DNA of 64,000 nucleotides. It comes from an uncultured Muribaculaceae bacterium. Its GTDB lineage: Bacteria > Bacteroidota > Bacteroidia > Bacteroidales > Muribaculaceae. Numbering within the stretch: the stretch's first letter is position 1; the number at the start of each line of letters is the position of its first letter. Made by a program: the position numbers and the translations under genes. The stretch lies in the NCBI GenBank assembly GCA_958439725.1, contig CAUBWJ010000009.1:21859-85858 (forward strand). The letters run 5' to 3'. Of this stretch, positions 52,536 to 61,840 are shown in pieces. The notes under the pieces were generated by a model, which worked only from the letters and a program-made list of their open reading frames with translations, had not been told where the DNA came from and ran no database searches.

Positions 52536-55500
52536 ATGTCATTTAACTCTTTTATCACCAAAATATTCGGAAACAAGTCGCAGCGCGACCTGAAGGAAAT
52601 CCGCCCCATCATCGACAAAATCAAAGCTCTCGGCCCTGAAATGCAGGCCCTTACAACCGATGAGCTTCGTCAGCGCATAACAGCCGTCCGTGAGGACATC
52701 CGTCAGGCCACCGCAGCCGACGAAGAGGCCATAAAACAGAAGAAAATTGAAGTGGAGGAACTTCCCTTCGACCAGCGCCAGCCGCTCTGGGACGAGATTG
52801 ACCGCCACGACAAAAACATACTCGACACAATAGAGAACAAGCTCAACGAGCATCTGCCCGTGGTGTTCGCCGCCCTCCGCGAGACCGCAGCCCGCTTCGC
52901 CGCCAACGAAACCATAGAAGTGACTGCCACTCCCCTCGACCGCGAACTCGCCGCTCAGGGCAAGGACTTCGTGAGCATAGAAGGCGACAAAGCCATTTAC
53001 CGCAACCACTGGATGGCCGGCGGCAACGAGATAACCTGGGACATGGTCCACTACGACGTGCAGCTCATAGGCGGCGTCGTCCTCCACCAGGGCAAGATTG
53101 CCGAGATGGCAACCGGCGAGGGCAAGACACTCGTGGCTACCCTCCCCGTTTTCCTCCGCTCCCTCTCAGGCCGCGGAGTTCACGTGGTAACCGTCAACGA
53201 CTACCTCTCGAAGCGTGACTCCGAGTGGATGGGCCCACTCTATATGTTCCACGGCTCGACCGTCGACTGCATCGACAAGCACGAGCCCAACACCCCCGCA
53301 CGCCGCGCAGCCTACGAATGCGACATCACTTTCGGCACGAACAACGAATTCGGTTTCGACTACCTGCGCGACAACATGGCAATGTCACCTTCCGACCTCG
53401 TGCAGCGCAAACACTATTATGCCATCGTCGACGAGGTTGACTCCGTGCTTATAGACGACGCGCGCACCCCGCTTATCATCTCCGGTCCCGTGGCCGTGAG
53501 CGACGACCAGCTTTACGTAGAGTACCGTCCCAACGTGGAGAAGGTGGTAAACGCCCAGCGCAAGCTCGTGACCTCACTCCTTGCCGAAGCAAAAGCCAAG
53601 CTTGCAAGCGAAGACAAGGAGGTGCGCAAAGAAGGCGCCCTCGCTCTCTTCCGTGCCTACAAGGGTCTGCCCAAGAACTCCGCCCTTATCCGCTTCCTTA
53701 GCCAGGAAGGCATCAAGAACCTTCTGCTGGAGACCGAAGGCTACTATCTGCAGGACAATGCACGCGAGATGCCCAAGGCAACCGAGCCTCTCTATTTCGT
53801 GATAAACGAAAAGAACCGCACCGTGGAGCTTACCGACAAAGGTATCGACGAACTTACCGGCACAAGCTCCGACCCGGAATTCTTCGTGCTCCCCGACATC
53901 GCCACCCAGCTCTCCGATACCGAGCATATCGCTGACCTGGAGGCACGCCGCCAGAAAAAAGAGGAACTGCTCCAGAACTTCTCAATCAAATCGGAGCGCG
54001 TCCACACCGTAACCCAGCTTCTCAAAGCCTACACCCTTTTCGAGAAGGATGTGGAATATGTGATTGACGACAACAAAATCAAGATTGTCGACGAGCAGAC
54101 GGGCCGTATAATGGAAGGGCGCCGCTATTCCGACGGTCTGCATCAGGCCATCGAGGCAAAAGAGGGCGTGAAGGTTGAGGCCGCCACACAGACGTTCGCC
54201 ACCATCACTCTCCAGAATTATTTCAGAATGTACCACACCCTTGCGGGCATGACCGGTACCGCAGAGACCGAAGCCGGTGAGTTCTGGGACATCTACAAGC
54301 TCGATGTGGTGACCATCCCCACCAACCGCCCCGTGGCACGCGTGGACATGAACGACCGCGTCTACAAGACCAAGAAAGAGAAATACAATGCCGTGATTGC
54401 CGAGATTGAGGAACTCGTGAAGAAGGGACGCCCCGTGCTTGTGGGCACCACTTCCGTGGAAATCTCCGAGCTCCTCAGCCGAATGCTAACAATGCGCCAT
54501 ATTCCCCACAACGTGCTCAACGCCAAGCTCCATCAGCGCGAGGCCGAAATCGTGGCCCAGGCCGGAAAAGCCGGCACAGTGACCATCGCCACCAACATGG
54601 CCGGCCGCGGTACCGACATCAAGCTCCCCGAAGAGGTGAAGAAAGCGGGCGGTCTCGCCATCATAGGCACGGAGCGCCATGAGTCGCGCCGCGTCGACCG
54701 CCAGCTCCGCGGACGTGCCGGCCGTCAGGGCGACCCCGGATCGTCGGTGTTCTACGTATCGTTCGAGGACCAGCTCACCCGTCTGTTCATCTCCGACCGT
54801 GTGGCCAAGATGATTGACAAGTTCGGTATCGAGGAGGGAGAGATGCTTGAATCCTCCACCCTCAACAAGGCCATCGAATCAGCCCAGAAGCGCGTGGAGG
54901 AAAACAACTTCGGTATCCGCAAGCACCTTCTGGAGTATGACGACGTGATGAACAAGCAGCGCACCTACATCTACAGCCGCCGTCACCACGCCCTGCTCGG
55001 CGAACGCATAGGCATCGACATCGCCAATATGTTCTACGATGTGGTGGAGGATCTGGTGACACGCTACAGTTCCGCCGCCGACTACGACGACCTGTCGATG
55101 GAACTGATGAAGATTCTCACAATCGAGCCGCCTTTCACCGCCGAGGAATTCCGCAACAAATCCAAGGAGGACATAATCATGGAAATCCATGATGCCGCCA
55201 TGGCCGAGTTCAACCGCCGCAGCCAGAGAATTATTGATGTGGCGCAGCCCGTGATCCGCGACTGCGTGGAGAACCGCGGCATGGAAGGACTTATAATCGT
55301 GCCCATTACCGACGGCAAGCGCATGTTCCATCTTCGTGCCGACCTGCGCCAGGCCTACGACTCGCAGTGCAAGTCAATCGTTAAGGAATGGCACAAGGCA
55401 GTGCTGCTGGTAACGATTGACGAACTCTGGAAAGAACATCTCCGCGAACTCGACGCCCTGCGTCAGGAAGTGCAGAACGCCACCTACGAGCAGAAAGATC

Positions 55501-55865
55501 CTCTGGTAAGATATAAGGTCGATTCCTTCCATCTGTTTGAGGAAATGCTTTCAAACCTCAACTCAAAGACTGTGGCAACGCTGATGCGCGGACAGATATA
55601 TGTGCGTCAGCCCGAACCTGACCAGACACGCCGCGAACCGGAGGTGCAGCGCGCCATGCCCGACAACGGCACTGATTATTCGCGCTACCGCACCAACAAG
55701 GAAGCTGTGCCGGGCGAGAACGCCCAGCGTCAGGCCGCCTCGGCGCGCCAGGGCGAGCAGCAGCGTCCCCAGCCAATGAAGGCGGCGCCTAAAATCGGAC
55801 GCAACGATCCGTGTCCCTGCGGAAGCGGCAAGAAATTCAAGAACTGCCACGGCCGCGGAATGTAA
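52536..55865 (+). CDS. secA: Preprotein translocase ATPase SecA
   Basis: Motor that drives preproteins through SecYEG. 1109 residues, the long Bacteroidota form with an insert in the N-terminal part compared with 901-residue E. coli SecA. Walker A MATGEGKT near residue 192-199, DEVDSVLIDDARTPLIISG near 300, the NMAGRGTDI and GRAGRQGDPG helicase motifs, and a C-terminal zinc finger CPCGSGKKFKNCHG that binds SecB or ribosomes. A Gln/Arg/Pro-rich linker precedes the finger. Monocistronic. Confidence 0.97.
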   Translation: MSFNSFITKIFGNKSQRDLKEIRPIIDKIKALGPEMQALTTDELRQRITAVREDIRQATAADEEAIKQKKIEVEELPFDQRQPLWDEIDRHDKNILDTIENKLNEHLPVVFAALRETAARFAANETIEVTATPLDRELAAQGKDFVSIEGDKAIYRNHWMAGGNEITWDMVHYDVQLIGGVVLHQGKIAEMATGEGKTLVATLPVFLRSLSGRGVHVVTVNDYLSKRDSEWMGPLYMFHGSTVDCIDKHEPNTPARRAAYECDITFGTNNEFGFDYLRDNMAMSPSDLVQRKHYYAIVDEVDSVLIDDARTPLIISGPVAVSDDQLYVEYRPNVEKVVNAQRKLVTSLLAEAKAKLASEDKEVRKEGALALFRAYKGLPKNSALIRFLSQEGIKNLLLETEGYYLQDNAREMPKATEPLYFVINEKNRTVELTDKGIDELTGTSSDPEFFVLPDIATQLSDTEHIADLEARRQKKEELLQNFSIKSERVHTVTQLLKAYTLFEKDVEYVIDDNKIKIVDEQTGRIMEGRRYSDGLHQAIEAKEGVKVEAATQTFATITLQNYFRMYHTLAGMTGTAETEAGEFWDIYKLDVVTIPTNRPVARVDMNDRVYKTKKEKYNAVIAEIEELVKKGRPVLVGTTSVEISELLSRMLTMRHIPHNVLNAKLHQREAEIVAQAGKAGTVTIATNMAGRGTDIKLPEEVKKAGGLAIIGTERHESRRVDRQLRGRAGRQGDPGSSVFYVSFEDQLTRLFISDRVAKMIDKFGIEEGEMLESSTLNKAIESAQKRVEENNFGIRKHLLEYDDVMNKQRTYIYSRRHHALLGERIGIDIANMFYDVVEDLVTRYSSAADYDDLSMELMKILTIEPPFTAEEFRNKSKEDIIMEIHDAAMAEFNRRSQRIIDVAQPVIRDCVENRGMEGLIIVPITDGKRMFHLRADLRQAYDSQCKSIVKEWHKAVLLVTIDELWKEHLRELDALRQEVQNATYEQKDPLVRYKVDSFHLFEEMLSNLNSKTVATLMRGQIYVRQPEPDQTRREPEVQRAMPDNGTDYSRYRTNKEAVPGENAQRQAASARQGEQQRPQPMKAAPKIGRNDPCPCGSGKKFKNCHGRGM

Positions 55866-55880
55866 GAATAAAATATAACC

Positions 55881-55914
55881 TGCGTCGCCGGGCCGCTCCG
55901 GCTCCGGCGACGCA
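55881..55914 (+). terminator. GC-rich hairpin after secA
   Basis: An 11-bp perfect stem (55881-55891 with 55904-55914) followed by TCTATTTCTT, an imperfect T-tract. Confidence 0.55.
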
Positions 55915-55962
55915 TCTATTTCTTAAAAATTAAACATCTCTTATTTCCAGTCACTATAAGTC

Positions 55963-56880
55963 ATGTCCCAGATAAAGAAATTCACCCCCATAATGTGGGT
56001 AATAGCCGTTCTGGCAGTGCTTCTGCTCGGAGCCATTGTGTTCAGCGTGTTTCAGGTTACCTCGCTGAAGCATCAGGTAAATGTGGCCCAGGCCGAAAAC
56101 GAGCAGCTCCAGCTCACCAACGAGCAGCTTTCGCTCTCCAATGAATTCGAAGCCATAAACTCGGAATTCCGCCAGTATGAGAACCAGGCCGTGCAGATGG
56201 CCAACGACACCATCCTGGCCAAATACACCGCTGCAAAAAACAAGGTGGAGCAGCTCATCAAGGAACTCAACAGCGAGAAGACCAAGAACGCCAAGAGAAT
56301 CAAAGACCTCGAAAGCCAGATAGCCACACTGCGCGGACTTCTGCGCAACTACATAGCTCAGGTTGACTCCCTCACAAAGGAAAACGCCGGACTGCGCGCC
56401 GAGAATCAGGAGATAAAGAGCCGCAACCAGGCGCTGAACTCACAAGTGGCTGAAATCTCGGGTAAAAACAAGACTCTGACAGAGCGCATGACTCTTGCCG
56501 AAAAACTCAACGTGACAGGCCTCACCCTCACGCCCCTCAAGAAAAACGGCAAGCAGGAGAAAAACGTGACGAAAGCAAAACAGCTGAAGGTCACCTTCAC
56601 CATCCCTCAGAACAACTCGACTCCCGTCGGCTCCAAGACAATCTACCTGCGCATAGTCAATCCCGAAGGGCAGCTTCTGGGCAACGCGGGTTCTTTCAGC
56701 TTCGAGGGTGGTAATGTGCCCTGCTCTGCCAAGAAAACCATTGAATATACCGGCGACGAAATGAGCGGCGTGACCATCTACTGGGATGTGAACACCACCC
56801 TTACCCCCGGCGACTATCTGGTGGAGCTGTTTGCCGACAACTTCCGCATAGCCTCGCGCCACTTCACATTAAAGAAATAA
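55963..56880 (+). CDS. Membrane-anchored coiled-coil protein of unknown function
   Basis: 305 residues. One TM helix near the N-terminus (MWVIAVLAVLLLGAIVFSVF), then a long coiled coil (about residues 30-185: LKHQVNVAQAENEQLQLTNE, LESQIATLRGLLRN), then a C-terminal beta domain (KVTFTIPQNNSTPVGSKTIY, GVTIYWDVNTTLTPGDYLVEL). The N-in topology places the coiled coil and beta domain in the periplasm. I do not recognise a named family. First gene of a tight unit with mgtC (15 bp) and a KefB-type antiporter (5 bp). Confidence 0.78.
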   Translation: MSQIKKFTPIMWVIAVLAVLLLGAIVFSVFQVTSLKHQVNVAQAENEQLQLTNEQLSLSNEFEAINSEFRQYENQAVQMANDTILAKYTAAKNKVEQLIKELNSEKTKNAKRIKDLESQIATLRGLLRNYIAQVDSLTKENAGLRAENQEIKSRNQALNSQVAEISGKNKTLTERMTLAEKLNVTGLTLTPLKKNGKQEKNVTKAKQLKVTFTIPQNNSTPVGSKTIYLRIVNPEGQLLGNAGSFSFEGGNVPCSAKKTIEYTGDEMSGVTIYWDVNTTLTPGDYLVELFADNFRIASRHFTLKK

Positions 56881-56895
56881 GCAACCCGGTTTCCG

Positions 56896-57615
56896 ATGGA
56901 TTTCAACTCTCTCTACGACGCAATCAACTCGGTGGAGGTCACAACCGCCTCATCCTCGTTCAAGCTCATACTGAGCATGCTGCTGGGATGCTGTGTGGGG
57001 CTTGAGCGCAAACGCAAAGGCCAGATAGCCGGCGTGCGCACATTCGCTCTCATCTCCATGGGCGCCACTCTTGCCATGATTCTCTCCATATATGTTCCGC
57101 AGGAATACCTCGGACTGAAAAACGGCGACCCGGGCCGTATAGCCGCCCAGGTAATCACCGGCATAGGTTTCCTTGGTGCCGGAGCTATAATCCAGGGCAA
57201 AGGCTCGGTGCGCGGTCTCACCACAGCGGCCGGAATATGGATGGTGGCCACGATAGGCATGGCTGTGGGCGTGGGGATGTATGCAATAGCCATCATCGCC
57301 ACGGCCCTGATAATAGTGATTCTGCTCTTCCTCGAGCAGCTTGAGCACCGCGTGCACCTCGGGGGCGAAAACCGCATAATCCGCGTTAAGACCGAAAGCA
57401 TCGTCACCAGCATCGATCCATATCGCGAGATAATAGCCGGCTTCCGCGGACAGCTTGTGAACGTCTACGCCGAATATGATTTCAAGGACCCCTGCACACG
57501 GCTTAATCTGGTGACAATCCTGCCGGAGAACACCGATTATGTCAAGCTCTTTTCAAGGCTGCGCAAACTCAACGAAACCACCGCAATTTCTCTCGCTAAT
57601 TCCGTTACCATCTGA
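56896..57615 (+). CDS. MgtC/SapB family membrane protein
   Basis: 239 residues. Four to five TM helices with the MgtC core (LLGCCVGLERKRKGQIAGVRTFALI, VITGIGFLGAGAII, GLTTAAGIWMVATIGMAVG), then a C-terminal ACT-like soluble domain (about residues 155-239). MgtC proteins act in Mg2+ limitation and in pathogens modulate the F-type ATPase; bacterial relatives are often of unknown role. The downstream antiporter suggests ion homeostasis. Confidence 0.88.
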   Translation: MDFNSLYDAINSVEVTTASSSFKLILSMLLGCCVGLERKRKGQIAGVRTFALISMGATLAMILSIYVPQEYLGLKNGDPGRIAAQVITGIGFLGAGAIIQGKGSVRGLTTAAGIWMVATIGMAVGVGMYAIAIIATALIIVILLFLEQLEHRVHLGGENRIIRVKTESIVTSIDPYREIIAGFRGQLVNVYAEYDFKDPCTRLNLVTILPENTDYVKLFSRLRKLNETTAISLANSVTI

Positions 57616-57620
57616 GCCCA

Positions 57621-59864
57621 ATGCTGACAGCATCAATAACTGCCGCCGCAAATATCAGCGTTGAAAGCCTGATTTCAGACCTTGCTTTCATACTGATTCT
57701 CGGCGCCGTGACCACATTGTTTTTCAAATGGATAAAGCAGCCGGTGGTGCTCGGCTACATAGTGGCCGGATTTCTGGCAAGTCCGCATTTCGAATACCTT
57801 CCGTCGGTCACCACCGAGGCCAACATCGATTTCTGGGCCCAGATAGGCATCATAGTGCTCCTGTTCTCGCTCGGACTTGAATTCAGCTTCAAGAAGCTGC
57901 TCAATGCCGGCGGTTCGGCCGTGGTCACGGCTCTGGTAATAGTATGCGGCATGATGATAGCCGGATTCACAATAGGACACCTTCTGGGGTTCTCGCGAAT
58001 CAACAGCCTTTTCCTCGGCGGGATGCTTTCGATGTCATCCACCACCATCATCATCAAGGCATTCAATGATCTCGGCCTTACCCAGCGAAAGTTTGCGTCG
58101 CTGGTTTTCGCAGTGCTGATTGTGGAGGATCTTTTCGCGGTGGTGATGATGGTGATACTCTCGTCAATCGCCATAAACAACAGTGTGGAAGGTTCCGAGA
58201 TGCTCTACAGCATAATGAAACTGGGATTTTTCCTCATCATGTGGTTTGCTGTGGGAGTTTTCCTGATTCCCACGTTTCTCAATGGCACACGCCGTTTTCT
58301 CAACGACGAGACTCTGCTCATCGTGGCTATGGGAATGTGTCTGGGTATGGCCGTGTTTTCCGTCTACTGCGGATTCTCGATGGCTCTGGGAGCATTCGTG
58401 ATGGGTTCGATTCTCGCCGGCACAAGTTTCGCCGAAAAGATAGAGCACGTCACTGTCCCGATCAAGGACCTTTTCGGTTCGGTGTTTTTCATCTCGGTAG
58501 GCATGATGGTAGATCCTACCATCATAGCCCAGTATTGGGTGCCGATACTTATTTTATCCGCGGTTGTAATCGTAGGTATGATTGTTTTCGGCACATTCGG
58601 CATGCTTATCACCGGGCAGACGCTGCGCATTGCCATAGAGTCGGGCTTCTCGCTGACTCAGATAGGTGAATTCGCCTTTATTATCGCATCGCTCGGCATG
58701 AGCCTGGGTGTGCTCGACCCGACGATTTATCCTATTGTGGTGGCAGTCTCGGTGCTCACCACATTCACCACGCCATATTTCATACGCATGGCCGACCCGT
58801 TCTACAGCATAGTGGAGAAACATCTGCCGAGCAGCCTGCAGTTCCTTATCACCCGCTATTCCAAACAGGCCTGCGAGGAAAGCGAGACAGCTCTGCTCTG
58901 GCGCACCGTTCTGCGCCGCTATCTCTGGCGCATAGTGCTGTATTCGGTGATTCTCATCACCATCTGCATCATCACCCAGCGATGGCTTTTGCCCGTGATG
59001 ACTTCGCTCATGCACGGCTGGGGAAGGTTTGTTACAGCCGTTATCACCATTGCCGCCATGGCGCCCTTCCTTCTGGCTCTTTCACTTCCGGCCTCACGCC
59101 GCACGGAGCGCTCGCGCCTCATCTCGGCCAACGCGCGCTTCGATGTGCCGCTTATTGTAATGACGATTTTCCGTCTGCTCCTTTCGCTGAGTTTTCTGGT
59201 GTATATCCTCTCGGCCATTTACACCTGGAGCGTGGGCGTTACTGTAGCCATCGCCTTCTTCCTGATTTTCATATTCATGATTTCCAAGAATGTGAAGAAA
59301 CGCATGGCAGGAATTGAAAAGAAATTCCTCAATAACCTCAACGAGCGCGAATTGCGCCGCAGCGGACGCAACAACAATGTGATTTCCGACCTTCATCTGG
59401 CATTTATGACCGTGGGCTACGGATGTCCGTTTCTGGGTCGCAGGCTCGATGAATCGGAAATAGCCCGCAAATACGGGGCATCGGTCGCATCCATCCAGCG
59501 TGGCGATATCACCATTCCGGTGCCGGGAGGAAACGAACGCATATTCCCGGGCGATGTAATAGGCGTGATAGGAACCGACTACCAGATACAGGAGCTTCTC
59601 TCACAAGTGGAAAAGCCTTCCGACATAAAGGAAACGGTGAACACTTCCGACATGAAACTCACCTCCCTGCATCTTACCGAGACCTCTCCCCTTATCGGAA
59701 AGACTCTTGCTCAAAGCCATATACGAGATAAATTCCACTCGTTGATGGTGGGCGTGAACCGCGACGACAAATTCCTCAACCCCACGGCCGATCTTAAGTT
59801 CCAGACCGACGACATAGTGTGGCTGGTGGGAAATCCCCCGGAACTCGCTCCCCTCAAGGGGTGA
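57621..59864 (+). CDS. CPA2-family cation:proton antiporter (KefB-type) with two RCK-C domains
   Basis: 747 residues. The N-terminal antiporter domain (about 12 TM helices; GLEFSFKKLLNAGGSAVV, GMLSMSSTTIIIKAFNDLG, FAVLIVEDLFAVVMMVI) is followed by an extra four-helix membrane block (about residues 430-570) and then two consecutive TrkA-C/RCK-C regulatory domains (about 590-670 and 675-747). No NAD-binding TrkA-N domain is present, so gating by nucleotide or glutathione as in KefC is unlikely. Likely exchanges K+ or Na+ for H+. Last gene of the unit; a short hairpin follows. Confidence 0.87.
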   Translation: MLTASITAAANISVESLISDLAFILILGAVTTLFFKWIKQPVVLGYIVAGFLASPHFEYLPSVTTEANIDFWAQIGIIVLLFSLGLEFSFKKLLNAGGSAVVTALVIVCGMMIAGFTIGHLLGFSRINSLFLGGMLSMSSTTIIIKAFNDLGLTQRKFASLVFAVLIVEDLFAVVMMVILSSIAINNSVEGSEMLYSIMKLGFFLIMWFAVGVFLIPTFLNGTRRFLNDETLLIVAMGMCLGMAVFSVYCGFSMALGAFVMGSILAGTSFAEKIEHVTVPIKDLFGSVFFISVGMMVDPTIIAQYWVPILILSAVVIVGMIVFGTFGMLITGQTLRIAIESGFSLTQIGEFAFIIASLGMSLGVLDPTIYPIVVAVSVLTTFTTPYFIRMADPFYSIVEKHLPSSLQFLITRYSKQACEESETALLWRTVLRRYLWRIVLYSVILITICIITQRWLLPVMTSLMHGWGRFVTAVITIAAMAPFLLALSLPASRRTERSRLISANARFDVPLIVMTIFRLLLSLSFLVYILSAIYTWSVGVTVAIAFFLIFIFMISKNVKKRMAGIEKKFLNNLNERELRRSGRNNNVISDLHLAFMTVGYGCPFLGRRLDESEIARKYGASVASIQRGDITIPVPGGNERIFPGDVIGVIGTDYQIQELLSQVEKPSDIKETVNTSDMKLTSLHLTETSPLIGKTLAQSHIRDKFHSLMVGVNRDDKFLNPTADLKFQTDDIVWLVGNPPELAPLKG

Positions 59865-59881
59865 TGGCTTGATAGGCGATA

Positions 59882-59905
59882 CGGCGCCTTCACTGCGCCG
59901 GTTTT
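59882..59905 (+). terminator. Short terminator after the antiporter gene
   Basis: A 6-bp stem CGGCGC/GCGCCG (59882-59887 with 59895-59900) followed by GTTTT. The T-tract is shared with the guaA -33 element. Confidence 0.5.
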
Positions 59906-59934
59906 GCATCTGTGATGCAAAATTATTAACTTTG
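59902..59934 (+). promoter_or_regulatory. guaA promoter with an embedded palindrome
   Basis: TTTG at 59903-59906 and TAACTTTG at 59927-59934, ideal 20-nt spacing. A perfect inverted repeat TTTTGCATC-TGT-GATGCAAAA (59902-59922) fills the space from -33 almost to -7, the position of a repressor operator. Confidence 0.7.
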
Positions 59935-59959
59935 TTCAGTTGAATTCCTCTACAATATT

Positions 59960-61483
59960 ATGCAGCAGAAAATAGTAATTCTTGATTTCGGCTCTCAGAC
60001 CACCCAGCTTATAGGCAGGAGAGTGCGCGAACTCAACACTTATTCGGAAATTCTACCTTACAACAAATTTCCCTTTGATGACCCCTCGGTTATCGGTGTG
60101 ATTCTTTCAGGCTCGCCCTTCTCGGTTTACGATGAGAAAGCTTTCAAAATCGACATTGAAAAGATACGCGGCCGCTATCCCATTCTCGGCATATGCTACG
60201 GAGCGCAGCTCATGGCCATGGCCGGAGGAGGCAAGGTTGAACCCGCCGACAGCCGCGAGTTCGGACGCGCCATTCTCTCGCAGGTAGATGAAGCCAATCC
60301 GCTCCTGCACGGCATCGAGCCGGGCAGCCAGGTGTGGATGAGCCACGGCGACACCATCACTTCCCTTCCTGAAGGATTCGAGATTATCGCTTCAACAGAA
60401 AAGGTGCCGGTAGCCGCTTATCAGGTAAAAGGCGAGAAACGCTGGGGCGTGCAGTTCCATCCGGAGGTCTACCATTCGACCGACGGACTGACGCTGCTCC
60501 GCAACTTCGTGGTAGGCGTGTGCGGCTCGCGTCAGGACTGGAGTGCCGCTTCCTTCATAGAATCGACAGTGGCAGCCCTTCGCGAGCAGCTGGGCGACGA
60601 CAAGGTTGTGCTCGGACTGAGCGGCGGTGTCGACTCGTCGGTTGCCGCTGTGCTACTCAACAAAGCCATCGGAAAGAACCTCACCTGCATATTCGTTGAC
60701 CACGGAATGCTGCGCAAAAACGAATTCGCCGACGTGCTCAGAGATTACGAGGGACTCGGCCTGAATGTGATAGGAGTTGACGCATCGGCAAAATTCTTCA
60801 AGGAACTCGCCGGAGTGACCGACCCCGAAAAGAAACGCAAGATTATCGGCAAAGGATTCATCGACGTATTCGACGAGGAGGCCCACAAAATCTCAGATGT
60901 GAAATGGCTGGGCCAGGGCACCATATATCCCGACTGCATCGAGTCGCTGTCCATTACCGGAACAACCATAAAGAGCCACCATAATGTGGGTGGTCTCCCC
61001 GAGAAAATGAATCTGAAACTCTGCGAGCCGCTGCGTCTGCTCTTCAAGGACGAGGTGCGCGCCGTAGGACGTCAGCTCGGAATGCCCGAACACCTCATTT
61101 CGCGCCATCCCTTCCCAGGCCCCGGACTCGCCGTGAGAATTCTCGGCGACATCACTCCCGAGAAAGTGGCAGTGCTTCAGGAAGCCGACCATATATTCAT
61201 CCAGGGACTCCGCGACCACGGTCTGTATGACAAGGTATGGCAGGCCGGCGTGATACTTCTTCCCGTTCAGAGCGTGGGTGTGATGGGCGACGAACGCACC
61301 TACGAGCGCGCCGTGGCTCTGCGTGCAGTGACCTCCACCGACGCCATGACCGCCGACTGGGCACACCTCCCCTACGAATTCCTGGCCGAAATCTCCACAA
61401 AGATTATCAACAAAGTGCGCGGCGTAAACCGCGTGACCTACGACATCTCTTCCAAACCGCCGGCAACCATCGAGTGGGAGTAA
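59960..61483 (+). CDS. guaA: GMP synthase (glutamine-hydrolysing)
   Basis: Converts XMP to GMP. 507 residues. The class I glutamine amidotransferase domain has nucleophile Cys79 in LGICYGAQ and the His/Glu of GVQFHPEV. The ATP pyrophosphatase domain has the P-loop LSGGVDSS, and the dimerisation domain ends with the typical KPPATIEWE. Monocistronic between a palindrome-bearing promoter and a strong terminator. Confidence 0.97.
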   Translation: MQQKIVILDFGSQTTQLIGRRVRELNTYSEILPYNKFPFDDPSVIGVILSGSPFSVYDEKAFKIDIEKIRGRYPILGICYGAQLMAMAGGGKVEPADSREFGRAILSQVDEANPLLHGIEPGSQVWMSHGDTITSLPEGFEIIASTEKVPVAAYQVKGEKRWGVQFHPEVYHSTDGLTLLRNFVVGVCGSRQDWSAASFIESTVAALREQLGDDKVVLGLSGGVDSSVAAVLLNKAIGKNLTCIFVDHGMLRKNEFADVLRDYEGLGLNVIGVDASAKFFKELAGVTDPEKKRKIIGKGFIDVFDEEAHKISDVKWLGQGTIYPDCIESLSITGTTIKSHHNVGGLPEKMNLKLCEPLRLLFKDEVRAVGRQLGMPEHLISRHPFPGPGLAVRILGDITPEKVAVLQEADHIFIQGLRDHGLYDKVWQAGVILLPVQSVGVMGDERTYERAVALRAVTSTDAMTADWAHLPYEFLAEISTKIINKVRGVNRVTYDISSKPPATIEWE

Positions 61484-61502
61484 TCCATAGATTTTAAGTT
61501 AT

Positions 61503-61541
61503 AAATATCGCGTCGGGAAATATCCGGCGCGATATTTTTAT
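61503..61541 (+). terminator. Rho-independent terminator of guaA
   Basis: A 14-bp stem with one G-U pair (61503-61516 with 61524-61537) and a T-tract TTTTT at its end. Confidence 0.88.
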
Positions 61542-61592
61542 GCCCGGTTTAATGTGATAAACACTAAGGGCGCAACCTTTTAGGGGCATTTC

Positions 61593-61840
61593 TTGTTTTA
61601 TTGGAAATTCGGTATTAAATTTGCAGAGCAAAAGCAAAACAGCATACGCACAATTCCCGGCGTATCACCGGTCATAGCATCTTACAATGCATTAATGACC
61701 TCCTAACTATCCCCCGAACTAAAATTTATTCCGCACATTCAGCCAAGCGACCGCACCTCCCCGTCTTCGCACGCAGGTCAGTCAGGTTTCATGAGCGCTG
61801 TTATTGCGGGCACGCACTGAAATTATAGATTTCTCTATTT
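61593..61840 (+). promoter_or_regulatory. rho promoter and long C-rich leader
   Basis: TTGT at 61593-61596 and TAAATTTG at 61616-61623 form the promoter. The leader to the rho ATG is about 210 nt. Bases 61699-61774 hold 33 C and 9 G in 76 nt with few helices, the composition of a rut site where Rho loads, so autoregulation by premature termination is plausible. No gene lies in the 357-bp gap. Confidence 0.55.
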
